Shown here: in pieces, positions 1-9,857 of the stretch | How the letters are laid out: every line of letters starts with the position of its first letter | Position numbering within the stretch: the stretch's first letter is position 1 | Source of the DNA: CAVRZY01 sp963725415 | GTDB lineage: Bacteria > Acidobacteriota > Terriglobia > Bryobacterales > Bryobacteraceae | NCBI GenBank assembly: GCA_963725415.1 | Contig: CAVRZY010000227.1 | Coordinates: 1 to 64,000, forward strand | Direction: 5' to 3' | Length of the DNA: 64,000 nt | The notes under the pieces: model-generated | Database searches by the model: none | Told to the model about the DNA's origin: nothing | The model's input: only the letters and a program-made list of their open reading frames with translations | Program-made: the position numbers and the translations under genes

Positions 1-6
1 TAACGG

Positions 7-2136
7 TCACGGATCGCTATAGGCCCTTCTCAGCCACTGCAAGGCCTTTTCTCGCTGGCCCACTGCGGCCCACGCGCACCCCAGGTTGTAACCGTCCACG
101 TAGCCTTGCCCTGACTGGCGCTCCCATGTCTCGAGCCACTTCAGCGCCTCGGCTCGCTTGGCAGATCGGGCGTAAGCACCCGCGAGATATGCGTCCAGGA
201 CCAAATCCTTGCCGGGAGCCACGAGATTGCTGGCTTTTTCTCCAGCAGCGATGGCCTCCAAGTGCATGCCCTTCTGCGCATAACCCCACGCAAGAGCGGC
301 GTGGGCATATGCAAAGTTCGGATCTAACTCCAAGGCTTTCTTGAGTTGGACAATCGCATCATCGTACCGACGTGCACTGAGGTAAGACCATCCTACCCAC
401 GCCGTGATCATGGCTGAGGTGGGATACAGAGCCTGTGCCCGATTCAACTCCGCGATGCCTTGCTCGAACCGAGTCATCGAGGTTAGGTAGAAACCGTATT
501 GGAAGTGGGCAGTCGCACTGCTCGGGTTCAGCTCGAGGGCCCGCTTGAACTCGCTGTCGGCGCCCGAGAAATCCCAGTCAGAGTCCAGTTTGACCCGGCC
601 CAGCGCCGCGTGGGCTTCGGCCAGCGTCTCATCCAGTTCCAGTGCCTTCGTTGCCGCTGCCCTCGCCTTGGGGTAGACCACCGTTGGCGGGGCGTAGCCC
701 CAAACGCCAAACCAGCAATAGCAGTCGGCTAGCGCGGCATGGCTAGCAGCATGACTCGGATCCTTCCGGACCGCTTGCTCCAGGTATTGAATACCTCTGT
801 TAAACCCCTCTTCTGTCCACTTGTCGCAGTGGTGCCGGCCTTTCAGGTAGGCCTCGTAAGCCTCGGGGTCCACCCGGCGTGCGCTCGCCAGACGCGCCTG
901 CTCCTGCGGCGTCAGCTTGATGCGGATCTCGCCGGCAATCGCGCGCGCCACCTCGCGCTGCAACGACAGAATGTCCCGCAGGTCGCGCTCGTAGCTCTCC
1001 GCCCACAGGTGCCGGTCGGTACGCGCCTCGATCAACTGCGCCGTGATCCGCACCCGCTCCCCGGCCCGCAGCACCGAACCTTCCACCACCGCATCCACGT
1101 TCAGCGCCCGGGCAATCTCCGGCAGCGGCTTCTTCGCTCCCTTGTACTGCATCACCGAGGTCCGTGAAATCACCCGCAGGGCGCTGAGCTTCGACAGGTC
1201 GGTGATCAGCGCTTCGGTCATGCCGTCAGCGAAGTACTCCTGGGCCGGGTCCCCGCTGAGGTTGCTGAGCGGCAGCACCGCCAGCGCCTCAATTCGTGCG
1301 GGAGCGGCTCGAGCCAGAATCAGCCACAGCGCTACGACCAGCAGCACCACCAGCAGCCCCGCGCCCGCTGCCAAAATGAGCCGGCGGCGCCGCGGCGCGG
1401 GGGCAGCTTTCAGCCGCTTCAGATCGGCCCGCAACTCCGCGGCCGACTGGTAGCGGACTTCCCGATCTCGCTCCACCGCCTTGCCGATGATCTTTGCCAG
1501 AGGGGCGGACGGGGCCGGGGCGGCCATCTCGCGGAGCACCGCGCCAAAGGAGAACAGGTCGGTGCGTGCATCCAGTTCCTCGCCCCGCGCCTGCTCCGGC
1601 GACATGTAGGCGATGGTGCCCACGATGGCGCCGGGCGAGGTCACGGGTGGGCGCCTCAGGCCCGCCGGCCGCCAGCTTGGCCAGTCCGAAGTCCAGAATC
1701 TTGGCCTGCCCGCGCCGGGTCACGAAGATGTTGGCCGGCTTGATGTCGCGATGCACGATGCCCTTGCGGTGCGCCGCCTCCAGCGCATCCGCGATCTGGA
1801 TGGCCAGCTCCAGCAGTTCATCCAGTTGCCAGCGGGCGCCCGGCGATGCTCTCCTTGAGCGTCTTGCCTTCCAGCAACTCCATGGCGATGAAGTGCCGGC
1901 CCTCGGCCTCGTCGATGTCGTAGATGGTGCAGATGTGCGGGTGATTCAGCGCCGAGGCGGCCGCGCTTCCCGCTGGAACCGCTCCAGCGCGTGCCGGTCT
2001 CTGGACACCTCCTCGGGCAGGAACTTGAGCGCCACTGGCGGCTGAGCTTCGAGTCCTCGGCCTTGTAGACCACACCCATCCCGCCGCCACCCAGCTTCTC
2101 CAGGATCCGGTAATGGGAGATGGTTTGGCCGACCAT
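7..2136 (-). CDS. Pkn-type serine/threonine kinase with TM helix, TolB-like domain and TPRs (frameshifted)
   Basis: Membrane-anchored serine/threonine kinase with a C-terminal sensor-like region. From the ATG at 2136 the sequence shows the glycine loop (LGGGGMGVVYKAED), VALKFL lysine, HRDIKPAN catalytic loop, DFGLA and YMSPEQA in order. Then come a basic stretch, one hydrophobic helix, a domain starting AVLPLSNLSGDPAQEYFADGM, and several TPR-like units. The frame breaks near 2036, 1966, 1831 and 1648, each repairable by one base. The kinase C-lobe near 1530 (GAVLREM...LAKIIGKA) looks about 25-30 residues short for the family. The stop at 7-9 follows RAYSDP abruptly; one extra base near 12-15 would explain it, and the gene may then run out of the window. 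Product is clear, integrity is not. Confidence 0.82.
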
Positions 2137-2163
2137 GGCGCACTTACGACAAGTCTACTACCT

Positions 2164-2466
2164 TCAGGGGATCGTTTCGAAGCCCTGCTCGCGGAAATGC
2201 TTGTCGAAGCAAAACGCCTCGCGCACTCCGTTTTCCCGCATCAATTGAAAGCTCAGGCAATCCACCAGGCTCAGTCTCTTGCGCCCGGCGGTAAGCAGCG
2301 CTTCCACGCCAGCGCGGTGCTGCGTCTCGGTGATCCACTCGACCCTCAGGATGGGCGCCACATCCTGGTGGAAGGCGCGCAGCGCAACAACCCCAAGGCG
2401 ATGCCCGACGAGCGCACTGGTCTCCAGCAAAACGTTGTTGCTGGTCAGCAGAACCGCCGCGCCGGT
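2164..2466 (-). pseudogene. PIN-domain (VapC-like) C-terminal remnant
   Basis: Starts directly after the stop codon of the carbamoyltransferase and in the same frame. It reads LLTSNNVLLETSALVGHRLG, later SLVDCLSFQLMRENGVREAF and ending FDKHFREQGFETIP. These are the middle and end of a PIN-domain ribonuclease, including the conserved aspartate of the VDC motif and the late FD. The N-terminal third, with the first catalytic aspartate (usually DTS), is absent, and no ATG/GTG sits where the domain should start. A TTG at 2430 is the only nearby start. I read it as a toxin remnant; no antitoxin is adjacent. Confidence 0.6.
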
Positions 2467-4044
2467 CTACTTCTGCAACACGAAACTCCCTACGAACATC
2501 GTGTCAATGCCCGAGGAGTAGAAGCTGCGGACAGCGTCTCGCGGCCCGCACACCAAGGGGTCGCCGAAGAGGTTGAACGAGGTGTTGTAGAGCACCGGCA
2601 AGCCGGTGGCCTTGCCCTGCGCGTGCAGTAGCCTCCAGTACAGCGGGTTGTCCTGCTCGGAGACGGTGTGCACCCGAATCAAGTCTTTACCCAGGACGGC
2701 GCTTTCGAAGGCCTTGCGGTGAGCGGGCCGCACGCGCCCCACGGTGGCCAGGAACCGCGCGTTGGCGCCCACCTCGAAGTACTCCGCGGCGCATTCGGCC
2801 GGCACCGAGGCCGCAAACTTCCGAAACGGCTCGCGGTGCTTGATGTAGATGTTCAGGTTCTCGGTCGAGTAAGGGTTCAAGGGCGAGGCCAGAATGCTGC
2901 GATTGCCCAGAGCGCGGGGACCGAACTCCATCCGCCCGTGCATCCAGGCCACGATCTTGTGATCGTTGATCTCCCGGATCGCCGCCTCGATCAGCTTCTC
3001 GGCCGTCAGCAGATACTGGAACCGCAGCTTGCAGTTCTCCAGAACCTTCTTGATCTCTTCGGCTTCGAAGCCCGGCCCCAGGCACAGGTCGCCGATGCCG
3101 ACCCGCGCCGATTGCTGATACACGTTGTGCCAAGCGTAGAACACGGCCCCCAAGGCAGTCCCGGAATTACCTGCGGCCGGCTGCACGAAAACGTTCTGCC
3201 ATCTGCCAGAGAGCTCCAGCGCAGACACCAGCAGCGCATTGAAGACCAGCCCGCCAGCCAGGCACAGGTTCTGCCCGCTCCCGGCCATCCCCAGCACCGT
3301 CTTCTCGATGGCCCTTTGCAGGCCGGCGGCCACAGCCGGGCGCAGGGCGGGGGGAATCTGGGCGCCATCGGCCAGCCCCAGCCGCTCATAGAACTTGGCG
3401 CTGAAGCCGCCATGGCTCATGCGGTCGGAGTCGAAGAACGAGCGGTCCAGTCGCGGCCATCCGCCTTCCTTCATCTCCATGATCTCCAGGAACAGATCCG
3501 CAAAGTCGTCGCTCCCGGCTGCCGAGAGCCACTGGATTTTGTGCTCATCCGCTTTCGACTGGAAGCCCAGCAGTTCGGTTACCCGGCCGTACAGGTCGCC
3601 CAGGGAATCCGGGTAATACAGTTCCTTTTCCAGAACGAGCTGGTTGCCCGAGGCCTTCCAGCGCGCGCCGCAACGGAAGTCACCCGCGCGGTCCAACGTC
3701 AACACCGTAGCTTCCGGAAAGTCCGACGCATAAAACGCCGAAGCGGCGTGCGCCGCGTGGTGCTCGACCAGCAGGATCTGGCTGTTCGGGAAATCGGCCC
3801 GCAGCGCCAGGTGCAGGGCCGTCTCCGGGCCGGCGCCAAACGGGCGGGCGATGGCCACACAATCGACCTTCTCGCGGCTGACCCCGGCCAGCCGCAAACA
3901 CGTGGCAATCGACGCTTCCGGCAGCTCCCCCGGCGCGTGGCGGCGCGACATCTTCTTCTCTTCCACGGCAGCCGCCAGCCGCCCGTCCTTCAGAATCGCG
4001 GCCGCCGCATCGTTCAAGATGCCGCCAATACCCAGAATCAACAT
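2467..4044 (-). CDS. O-carbamoyltransferase, NodU/CmcH family
   Basis: A 525-residue carbamoyltransferase. This family moves the carbamoyl group of carbamoyl phosphate onto a sugar or antibiotic hydroxyl through a YrdC-like/Kae1-like pair of domains. The N-terminal ASKHA-type part starts MLILGIGGILNDAAAAILKD and carries the metal-binding HHAAHAASAFYASDF. The C-terminal part has WMHGRMEFGPRALGNRSILA and ends GSFVLQK. The acceptor substrate cannot be inferred: no glycan or secondary-metabolite cluster adjoins it. It lies 8 bp after glnS on the same strand and may be cotranscribed with it. The ATG at 4044 agrees with the usual family N-terminus. Confidence 0.85.
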   Translation of the reverse strand: MLILGIGGILNDAAAAILKDGRLAAAVEEKKMSRRHAPGELPEASIATCLRLAGVSREKVDCVAIARPFGAGPETALHLALRADFPNSQILLVEHHAAHAASAFYASDFPEATVLTLDRAGDFRCGARWKASGNQLVLEKELYYPDSLGDLYGRVTELLGFQSKADEHKIQWLSAAGSDDFADLFLEIMEMKEGGWPRLDRSFFDSDRMSHGGFSAKFYERLGLADGAQIPPALRPAVAAGLQRAIEKTVLGMAGSGQNLCLAGGLVFNALLVSALELSGRWQNVFVQPAAGNSGTALGAVFYAWHNVYQQSARVGIGDLCLGPGFEAEEIKKVLENCKLRFQYLLTAEKLIEAAIREINDHKIVAWMHGRMEFGPRALGNRSILASPLNPYSTENLNIYIKHREPFRKFAASVPAECAAEYFEVGANARFLATVGRVRPAHRKAFESAVLGKDLIRVHTVSEQDNPLYWRLLHAQGKATGLPVLYNTSFNLFGDPLVCGPRDAVRSFYSSGIDTMFVGSFVLQK

Positions 4045-4052
4045 TTCGCACC

Positions 4053-5792
4053 CTACGCCTGCACGCCTTTTTCCTTCTGAGCTTTCTCGATCTTAGCCCA
4101 GGTATCACGCAGCGCCACCGTCCGGTTGAATACCAGCTTTTCCGCACTCGAGTCCGGATCGACACAGAAATAGCCCAGCCGCTCGAACTGGTAACGGTTG
4201 CCCGGCGCTGCGCCCAGTAGGCTGGGTTCGAGCTTGCAGGACGTTAACGCCTCCAGTGAGTTTGGATTGAGATATGCGGTGAAATCCAAACCTTCGCTTT
4301 CATCACCCGGGTTTTCGCGAGTAAACAGATTATCGTACAGGCGCGCTTCAGCCTCGATGGCATGGGCGGCCGAAACCCAGTGCATGGTCGATTTCACTTT
4401 GCGCCCGTCCGGCGCATCGCCTCCCCGAGTCGCCGGATCGTAAATGCAGTGGATTTCGACTATCTCACCGGTCCTTTCATCTTTAACCACGCCGGTGCAA
4501 GTGACAAAGTAGGCATAACGCAGCCGGACCTCGCGACCCGGAGCCAGCCGGTAATATTGCTTGGGCGGGTCTTCACGAAAATCATCCCGCTCGATGTACA
4601 GCACCCGCGAAAAAGGCACTTTGCGAGTGCCTAGGCCGGCATCTTCGGGGTTGTTGATTGCCTCCAGCTCTTCGACCAGGTTCTCCGGGTAGTTATCGAT
4701 GACCAACCGCAGCGGCCTCAACACCGCCATGACCCGCGGCGCCCGCTTGTTCAGATCCTCCCGAACGAAGTGTTCCAGCAGCGAAAGCTCGATCGTGCCG
4801 TTGAACTTGGCCACGCCAATCCGGTCACAGAAATTCCGAATAGCCTCCGGCGTGTAGCCGCGCCGGCGGATGCCGGAAATGGTCGGCATGCGCGGATCGT
4901 TCCAGCCGCGCATGTAGCCCTTCTGAACCAGAGTCAGCAGCTTGCGCTTGCTCAACACCGTGTAGCTGAGGTTGAGCCGCGCAAACTCGATCTGCCGGGG
5001 ATGATAGACGCCCAGTTCATCGAGATACCAGTCGTACAACGGCCGATGATCCTCAAATTCCAGCGTGCAAATGGAGTGGGTAATCCCTTCGATCGAATCA
5101 CACTGGCCGTGGGCAAAATCGTACATCGGGTAGATGCACCATTTGTTGCCCGTACGGTGGTGCTCGGCGTGAAGAATCCGGTATATGACCGGGTCCCGCA
5201 AGTTCAGGTTGCGCGAGGTCATGTCAATCTTGGCCCGCAGGGTCCGAGAACCGTCCGGAAACTCGCCGGCCCGCATACGCCCGAACAGCTCCAGGCTCTC
5301 TTCGACCGAGCGGTTGCGATAGGGGCTCTCCCAGCCCGCTCCGGTCAGGCTGCCCCGGTACTGCCGAACTTGCTCTGCGGTCAAATCGCACACGTAGGCC
5401 TTCCCGGCTTTGATCAACTGAACTGCCCACTCGTACAACTGATCAAAGTAGTCAGAGGCATAGTAAAGCCGGTCCTCCCAATCGAAACCGAGCCACCGAA
5501 CATCTTCTATGATTGACTCGACATACTCGGTTTCTTCCTTGCTGGGATTCGTGTCGTCAAACCGTAGGTTGCATTTTCCGCCAAACTCAGCCGCCAGGCC
5601 AAAGTTGAGGCAGATTGACTTGGCATGACCGATGTGCAGGTAGCCATTTGGCTCGGGCGGAAACCGCGTATGCACGCGCCCGCCATACTTATTTGTTTCT
5701 AAGTCCTGAACGATGATGTCCCGCACAAAATTGGAACCAGCAGCCTCAGCCTCGTTCCTGGCCTCCCTATCGGTCAGCTCACCACTCGACAT
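4053..5792 (-). CDS. glnS: Glutaminyl-tRNA synthetase
   Basis: Class I synthetase charging tRNA-Gln with glutamine. The HIGH signature is in PPEPNGYLHIGHAKS (about residue 50) and the KMSKS-like signature is VLSKRKL. The family's anticodon-binding beta-barrels follow, with YRLAPGREVRLRYAYFVTCTGVV. Length (579 residues) is slightly above the usual 550, through a short N-terminal extension. Its presence beside gltX means glutaminyl-tRNA can be made directly, without GatCAB transamidation. The reading frame is intact. The upstream gap to gltX holds a short tandem repeat. Confidence 0.96.
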   Translation of the reverse strand: MSSGELTDREARNEAEAAGSNFVRDIIVQDLETNKYGGRVHTRFPPEPNGYLHIGHAKSICLNFGLAAEFGGKCNLRFDDTNPSKEETEYVESIIEDVRWLGFDWEDRLYYASDYFDQLYEWAVQLIKAGKAYVCDLTAEQVRQYRGSLTGAGWESPYRNRSVEESLELFGRMRAGEFPDGSRTLRAKIDMTSRNLNLRDPVIYRILHAEHHRTGNKWCIYPMYDFAHGQCDSIEGITHSICTLEFEDHRPLYDWYLDELGVYHPRQIEFARLNLSYTVLSKRKLLTLVQKGYMRGWNDPRMPTISGIRRRGYTPEAIRNFCDRIGVAKFNGTIELSLLEHFVREDLNKRAPRVMAVLRPLRLVIDNYPENLVEELEAINNPEDAGLGTRKVPFSRVLYIERDDFREDPPKQYYRLAPGREVRLRYAYFVTCTGVVKDERTGEIVEIHCIYDPATRGGDAPDGRKVKSTMHWVSAAHAIEAEARLYDNLFTRENPGDESEGLDFTAYLNPNSLEALTSCKLEPSLLGAAPGNRYQFERLGYFCVDPDSSAEKLVFNRTVALRDTWAKIEKAQKEKGVQA

Positions 5793-5828
5793 ATTCAGAA
5801 CCTCACTTCTTCACCGCAGAGTCCCAAG

Positions 5829-5914
5829 AATTGACGATTCTGTCAATCGTCAATGACCCAATCGTCAATGACTCAATCCTCAATGACTCAATCCTCAAAT
5901 GATTCAATCGTCAC
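5829..5914. repeat. ATTGACG-class short repeat array with inverted arms
   Basis: Between gltX and glnS. A left arm (ATTGACGATT at 5830-5839) faces a long right arm made of CAATCGT/CAATGAC/CAATCCT units, three of them in a regular 15-bp period (two near-heptads plus one base). The same unit occurs in inverted arms at 35264-35355 and 51060-51155. The plus-strand open frame through it (MTQSSMTQSSMTQSS) is just the translated repeat. Confidence 0.8.
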
Positions 5915-5924
5915 AGAACAAGTC

Positions 5925-7358
5925 TTATTGCAGCTTTTCCATTGCCTGGTCAATCCGCTTGAGGCAGGTTTCCCGGCCAAGCACCTCCAGGGTTTCAAAC
6001 AGTGGCGGCGCCGCTTTGCGGCCACATACGGCTACACGAATGGGTTGAAACATCTGGCCGGCTTTGAAACCCAAGCCGTCCGCCTCGGCCCGTAGCGCCG
6101 CTTCCAAGGCTTGGCGTTCAAACTCAGTCGTCGCCAAGAGCTGGCGAGCCCGCTGCAACACTACCAGGGCCATGGTCGCATCCCCTTTCTGTGGGACGAG
6201 TTCGGAACCGTCATAGGGCGGTAGTTCGTCGGCAAAGAAGAAATCGGCCACCTTAACGGCATCCCTTAACGTCTTGATGCGCTCCTGGATCAGCGGGGTA
6301 ACCTGGAGCAGCTTTTGGCGCTCGACCTGGAAACCAGCCCCGCACAGGTAAGGCGACAATTGCTCCGCCAGCTCTTCGACCGGCATCGCGCGCAGGTGCT
6401 CCGCGTTCAGCCACACCGCCTTGGGATCGAACGGATCGGCTTCGGCAAAATTCACCACCGCGTTGCTGCGGTTGATGCCCTCGAAGGAAAAAGCATCAAC
6501 CAGCTCCTGCCGGGACATCCGTTCGCGGTCATCCTTGGGAGACCAGCCCAGCAGGCAAAGGAAATTCACGAAGGCCTGGGGCAGGAAGCCCGCATCCCGG
6601 TAAGTGGTCACGCTGACCACCGGACCGTGGCGGCGCTTGGAGAGCTTCGAGCCGTCCGGGGCAATCAGCAGCGGCAGGTGCGCAAACTGGGGCGGTTCGG
6701 CCCCCGCGGCCTCGAAGATCAGCACGTGTTTGAAGGTGTTGGTCAGGTGGTCCTGGCCGCGCACAATGTGGCTGATGCGCAGCTCGATGTCGTCGCCGCA
6801 GGAGGCCATGTGATACGTCGGCAGGCCGTTGCTGCGCAGCAGCGCGAAGTCCTCGATGTCGGCCGTGGACTTGGCCTGCTCTCGGTAAACCGCATCCTGG
6901 AATCGGACCGTGCTCCGGGTTTCTCTGGGCACGCGGAACCGAACAACGAATGTTTCACCGCGGGCCGCGCGGCGGTCGCTTTCCTCTCTCGTTAGTTCCC
7001 GCATCCCCGGACTGAAAAGCCACGTGCCTCCCTCGCGGGATTTCTCTTCGGCTTCCGAAGCCGGCGTGAAGTCCCGGTACGCCAGCCCTCTCTCCAGGAT
7101 TGCTTCCGCCAGCCGCCGGTGCAGAGGCAGGCGTTCGGATTGCCGGTACTCTTCGTCCCACCCCAGCTCCAGCCACTTCAGTCCCTCAAAGATGGAATCC
7201 AGCGAACCCTGGGTATTGCGATCGACATCGGTGTCGTCGATCCGCAGAATCATGGTTCCCCGGTGATGCCGCGCGTACAGCCAGTTGAAGATGAAGGTCC
7301 GCGCGCTACCGATGTGCAGAAACCCAGTCGGAGAGGGCGCAAAACGGAGGCGAGCCAT
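5925..7358 (-). CDS. gltX: Glutamyl-tRNA synthetase
   Basis: Class I synthetase charging tRNA-Glu; 477 residues, normal for the bacterial type. The chosen ATG at 7358 gives MARLRFAPSPTGFLHIGSAR, the canonical start with its HIGH-type motif; the open frame upstream of it has no family similarity. The KMSKS-type signature is DGSKLSKRRHG. The C-terminal anticodon-binding region is present and the frame is unbroken. It lies between ksgA and glnS on the same strand. Confidence 0.96.
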   Translation of the reverse strand: MARLRFAPSPTGFLHIGSARTFIFNWLYARHHRGTMILRIDDTDVDRNTQGSLDSIFEGLKWLELGWDEEYRQSERLPLHRRLAEAILERGLAYRDFTPASEAEEKSREGGTWLFSPGMRELTREESDRRAARGETFVVRFRVPRETRSTVRFQDAVYREQAKSTADIEDFALLRSNGLPTYHMASCGDDIELRISHIVRGQDHLTNTFKHVLIFEAAGAEPPQFAHLPLLIAPDGSKLSKRRHGPVVSVTTYRDAGFLPQAFVNFLCLLGWSPKDDRERMSRQELVDAFSFEGINRSNAVVNFAEADPFDPKAVWLNAEHLRAMPVEELAEQLSPYLCGAGFQVERQKLLQVTPLIQERIKTLRDAVKVADFFFADELPPYDGSELVPQKGDATMALVVLQRARQLLATTEFERQALEAALRAEADGLGFKAGQMFQPIRVAVCGRKAAPPLFETLEVLGRETCLKRIDQAMEKLQ

Positions 7359-7386
7359 CAGACTTTCCAGTATAACGAAACAGCCT

Positions 7387-8150
7387 TCAGCTAAAGGCCC
7401 CGGCCACCCGCTGATAGAGGTCGATGAACTGGTCGATCGAGAGCTGTTCGGCGCGCAGGCCGGCTTCCGGCCAATGCTCGACGGCCGGGCCGTAGATGCC
7501 CACAAGGTTGTTGCGCAGGGTCTTGCGCTTGTAGCGGAAGCACTGGCCGACGAACTCTAGGAACGGTGCCCGGTCCTGGAGACCCCAAGGACCCCGGTGT
7601 GGGCGGGGCGCCACGCGCACCACGGCGGAGTGGACCTTGGGAGGCGGCCAGAAGGCCGAAGGCGGCACGCTAAACAGGATCTCCGGGAAGGTAGACAGAT
7701 TGGTCTGGACGGTGAGGTAGCCGTAGTCGCGCGTGCCCGGGCGGGCGGTCAGCCGCTGGGCCACCTCGCGCTGGACGAGCAGGACAGCGTGGCGCAACAA
7801 CGGACCTAGACCGAGAATCTTGGTGAGGATCCCAGAGGTGATGTAATAGGGCAGATTGCCGGCCACCACCGCCGGCCCCCACTGCCCCAGGTCGGTCCTT
7901 AACACGTCCGCGCCGACCAGCGTGAGGCGCGTTTCGGCGGCAAATCTCTTCCTGAGCCATCCACCAGGGCGGAATCGACCTCGATGGCCACCACCCGCTC
8001 GGCGCGCGCCAGCAGGAATTCAGTTAGAGCGCCCCGGCCGGGACCGATTTCAACCACCAGTGGCTCGTCAGCCGGACACGCCGCTTGGGCAATGCGCTCC
8101 AGAAAGCGACGGTCCCTGAGGAAGTGCTGTCCGAGTCGTTGCGCGGCCAC
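7387..8150 (-). CDS. ksgA: 16S rRNA (adenine1518/1519-N6) dimethyltransferase, frameshifted
   Basis: Dimethylates two adjacent adenines near the 3' end of 16S rRNA. The N-terminal part reads AAQRLGQHFLRDRRFLERIA and EIGPGRGALTEFLL (SAM-binding motif I). After a frame change it continues through NLPYYITSGILTK (the NLPY catalytic motif) to the family's C-terminal helices. The break is near 7957: the minus strand reads GTGGATGGCTCAGG where VDWLRKRF needs one more base. Correcting it gives 254 residues, as expected. The GTG at 8150 fits the usual short N-terminus best; no ATG is suitably placed. Confidence 0.9.
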
Positions 8151-8160
8151 GGCCCTCTTC

Positions 8161-8227
8161 AGTTTCGCGCAAAGATGACTGGGGTTCTTTGCGCCTAAGC
8201 GTGATCTTTGCGTCTTCGCGCGAAACT
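8161..8227. repeat. Inverted repeat between the anti-sigma gene and ksgA
   Basis: AGTTTCGCGC at 8161-8170 is the exact reverse complement of GCGCGAAACT at 8218-8227. The inside carries CTTTGCG-type units (TTCTTTGCGCC, ATCTTTGCGTC). It begins at the stop codon of the anti-sigma gene. A related string, TTCTTGGCGTCTTTGCGAGAAAC, occurs near 35430. It may act as a transcript-end hairpin; there is no T-run. Confidence 0.55.
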
Positions 8228-8925
8228 CAGCTCTTGACGTTGATTTGGCGCCGGCTGAACCCGACCAGAATCTTGCTGTTGGTCGGCTGGCCAAAGGATG
8301 TGGCAGGAGTGAACTCGGTGAACAGCAGGTTGTTCCCGATGCTGCGGCTCAGCTTGGGATCCTTGCTCGGGGACTGCCCGTGGGCGGCGATGGAGTAATC
8401 CACCATGCGACCCTGCCCGTCCACCATCACTTCCACCACCACATCGTCATCATTATTAAAGCCGAAAGGCGCCAGCGACTTGATGGTGACTTCCGTGGAC
8501 AGCCCGGTGGGAACATCATGGGCCTCCGGACTGCGGTGCAGAAGGATGTTCGGCATCAGCATGCTGAATAGCACCACTGCCGAGATGAATCCACCGGCGA
8601 AGGGCAGGGCCATCGGGCGCATCATGTTATCCACCCAGAACCTGGCGTGCTGGCCCCAATTGGCCAGCCTGGCAGCAGGAGTTTTCCGCGCCAGCCGTCG
8701 CATCCGTTCCTTGGACGCCAGCACCGAAAGGCTGATGGCAAGTTCCTCGGGCGGGGCGAAGGCAGGGAGTTGCCTGAGCACCCTGCGCAACTGAAGCAGT
8801 TGCTCAGAGACCTGCGCGCAATCTTCACAGCAGGCCAGGTGCAACAACAGGCGTCGCTTTTTCTCTTCCGGCAAGTAGCCGTCGAGGTGAGCAGAGAGTG
8901 AATATTGCACGGATTGGCAAGTCAT
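8227..8925 (-). CDS. Anti-sigma factor, zinc-finger type, membrane-bound
   Basis: A 232-residue protein starting 4 bp after the ECF sigma gene on the same strand, so probably its cognate anti-sigma factor. The N-terminal zf-HC2-type region has HLDGYLPEEKKRRLLLHLACCEDC with the H-x3-C-x2-C zinc ligands around residues 29-36. One hydrophobic segment (MALPFAGGFISAVVLFSMLM, about residues 104-123) should cross the membrane. The remaining periplasmic part (VVVEVMVDGQGRMVDYSI, then LLFTEFTPATSFGQP) resembles TonB C-terminal-like domains seen in acidobacterial anti-sigma factors. That last point is from memory of the family. The frame is intact. Confidence 0.8.
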   Translation of the reverse strand: MTCQSVQYSLSAHLDGYLPEEKKRRLLLHLACCEDCAQVSEQLLQLRRVLRQLPAFAPPEELAISLSVLASKERMRRLARKTPAARLANWGQHARFWVDNMMRPMALPFAGGFISAVVLFSMLMPNILLHRSPEAHDVPTGLSTEVTIKSLAPFGFNNDDDVVVEVMVDGQGRMVDYSIAAHGQSPSKDPKLSRSIGNNLLFTEFTPATSFGQPTNSKILVGFSRRQINVKS

Positions 8926-8929
8926 AACA

Positions 8930-9616
8930 TCACTCGGCCGGTTGTGGCCTCCAACTCAGGGCCGGTTCCGGCTCCAACCGGCCCGCCAAATCTCTACGCA
9001 AAGCCTCGCGCCCGCGCAGGATGCGGGACTTCACAGTCCCCAAGGCAACCTGAAGGACCTCGGCGATCTCCTCGTAGCTCAACTCCTGGATGTCCCGCAA
9101 AACGACGGCCGAGCGAAAGCTCGGGTTCAAACGGGACAGGGCGGCCTGGATCAAGGCCTGCTGCTCGCTTTCCACCGCACAGTCGAAGGGGGAACGGCTG
9201 GGATCCGACAGCCTGTGCGAATAACACTGGCCGCTCTCCGCATCCCCGTCCAGATCGACCTCGTGGCGGCGGTGCCGGCTGAACCAGCGTTGGTAGTTGT
9301 AAGCCTCGTTGACCGCGATACGGTAGATCCAGGTCTTCAAGCTGCTCTCAGCGCGGAAGGCGCTCACCTTTCGGAAAACCTTCAAGAATACTTCTTGCAC
9401 CACGTCGCAGGCATCTGCGGGCTCGCTCAACAGGCGGCAGACCAGGTTATAGACCGGCTGCTGAAACCTGGCCACAAGGGTTTCGTAAGCCTCTTCGTCT
9501 CCCTCGCGCAAGCCCTCCAAGAGCCGCAGGTCGTCGCAGGAATCCGGGCACTCCCGTGGGGCCTCGGACGGTCCCGAGTAAGCCGACTCATCGAGATGAA
9601 GGATTGTATCCGCCAC
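8930..9616 (-). CDS. RNA polymerase sigma factor, ECF family
   Basis: Sigma-70 family ECF factor of 228 residues. Region 2 is seen in FQQPVYNLVCRLLSEPADACDVVQEVFLKVFRKV and the WIYRIAVNEAYNYQRW segment. Region 4 is SYEEIAEVLQVALGTVKSRILRGREALRR, the helix-turn-helix for -35 recognition. The linker between them (SGQCYSHRLSDPSRSPFDCAVE) is longer than in minimal ECF factors. The zinc-finger anti-sigma gene follows 4 bp later. The target regulon is not visible here. Confidence 0.92.
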   Translation of the reverse strand: MADTILHLDESAYSGPSEAPRECPDSCDDLRLLEGLREGDEEAYETLVARFQQPVYNLVCRLLSEPADACDVVQEVFLKVFRKVSAFRAESSLKTWIYRIAVNEAYNYQRWFSRHRRHEVDLDGDAESGQCYSHRLSDPSRSPFDCAVESEQQALIQAALSRLNPSFRSAVVLRDIQELSYEEIAEVLQVALGTVKSRILRGREALRRDLAGRLEPEPALSWRPQPAE

Positions 9617-9857
9617 GGCAGCGCCCCGATGGCAAATTCCACCTTCAAAATACCAAGATTACCGCTTCACTTCAATCACATAGACACGAGAATCGAGCAA
9701 AAAGTTCCCCAAAGCACACAGCAGGTATCCCAGAGCAGGCGCCAGCCAGGAGCCAAGACCTGGGCACAAAGGCCGGCTGCCAGCCTTAATCCCAACAAAA
9801 CAAAGGCAATTCGACGCTGGAGACAACCTGTCCGGCGGAGAGAGGCCCCCGGCGGGC

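Noticed and set aside
2668..4080. Long open frame (470 codons) on the plus strand across the carbamoyltransferase
   Set aside because: Antisense shadow of a recognised gene in high-GC DNA; no family likeness and no ribosome-binding site.
5853..6095. Small open frame starting MTQSSMTQSSMTQSS
   Set aside because: Its start is the translated short repeat and the rest is antisense to gltX.
9617..9857. Possible small gene between the ATPase and sigma genes
   Set aside because: Only short frames without ribosome-binding sites; nothing conserved-looking was seen.
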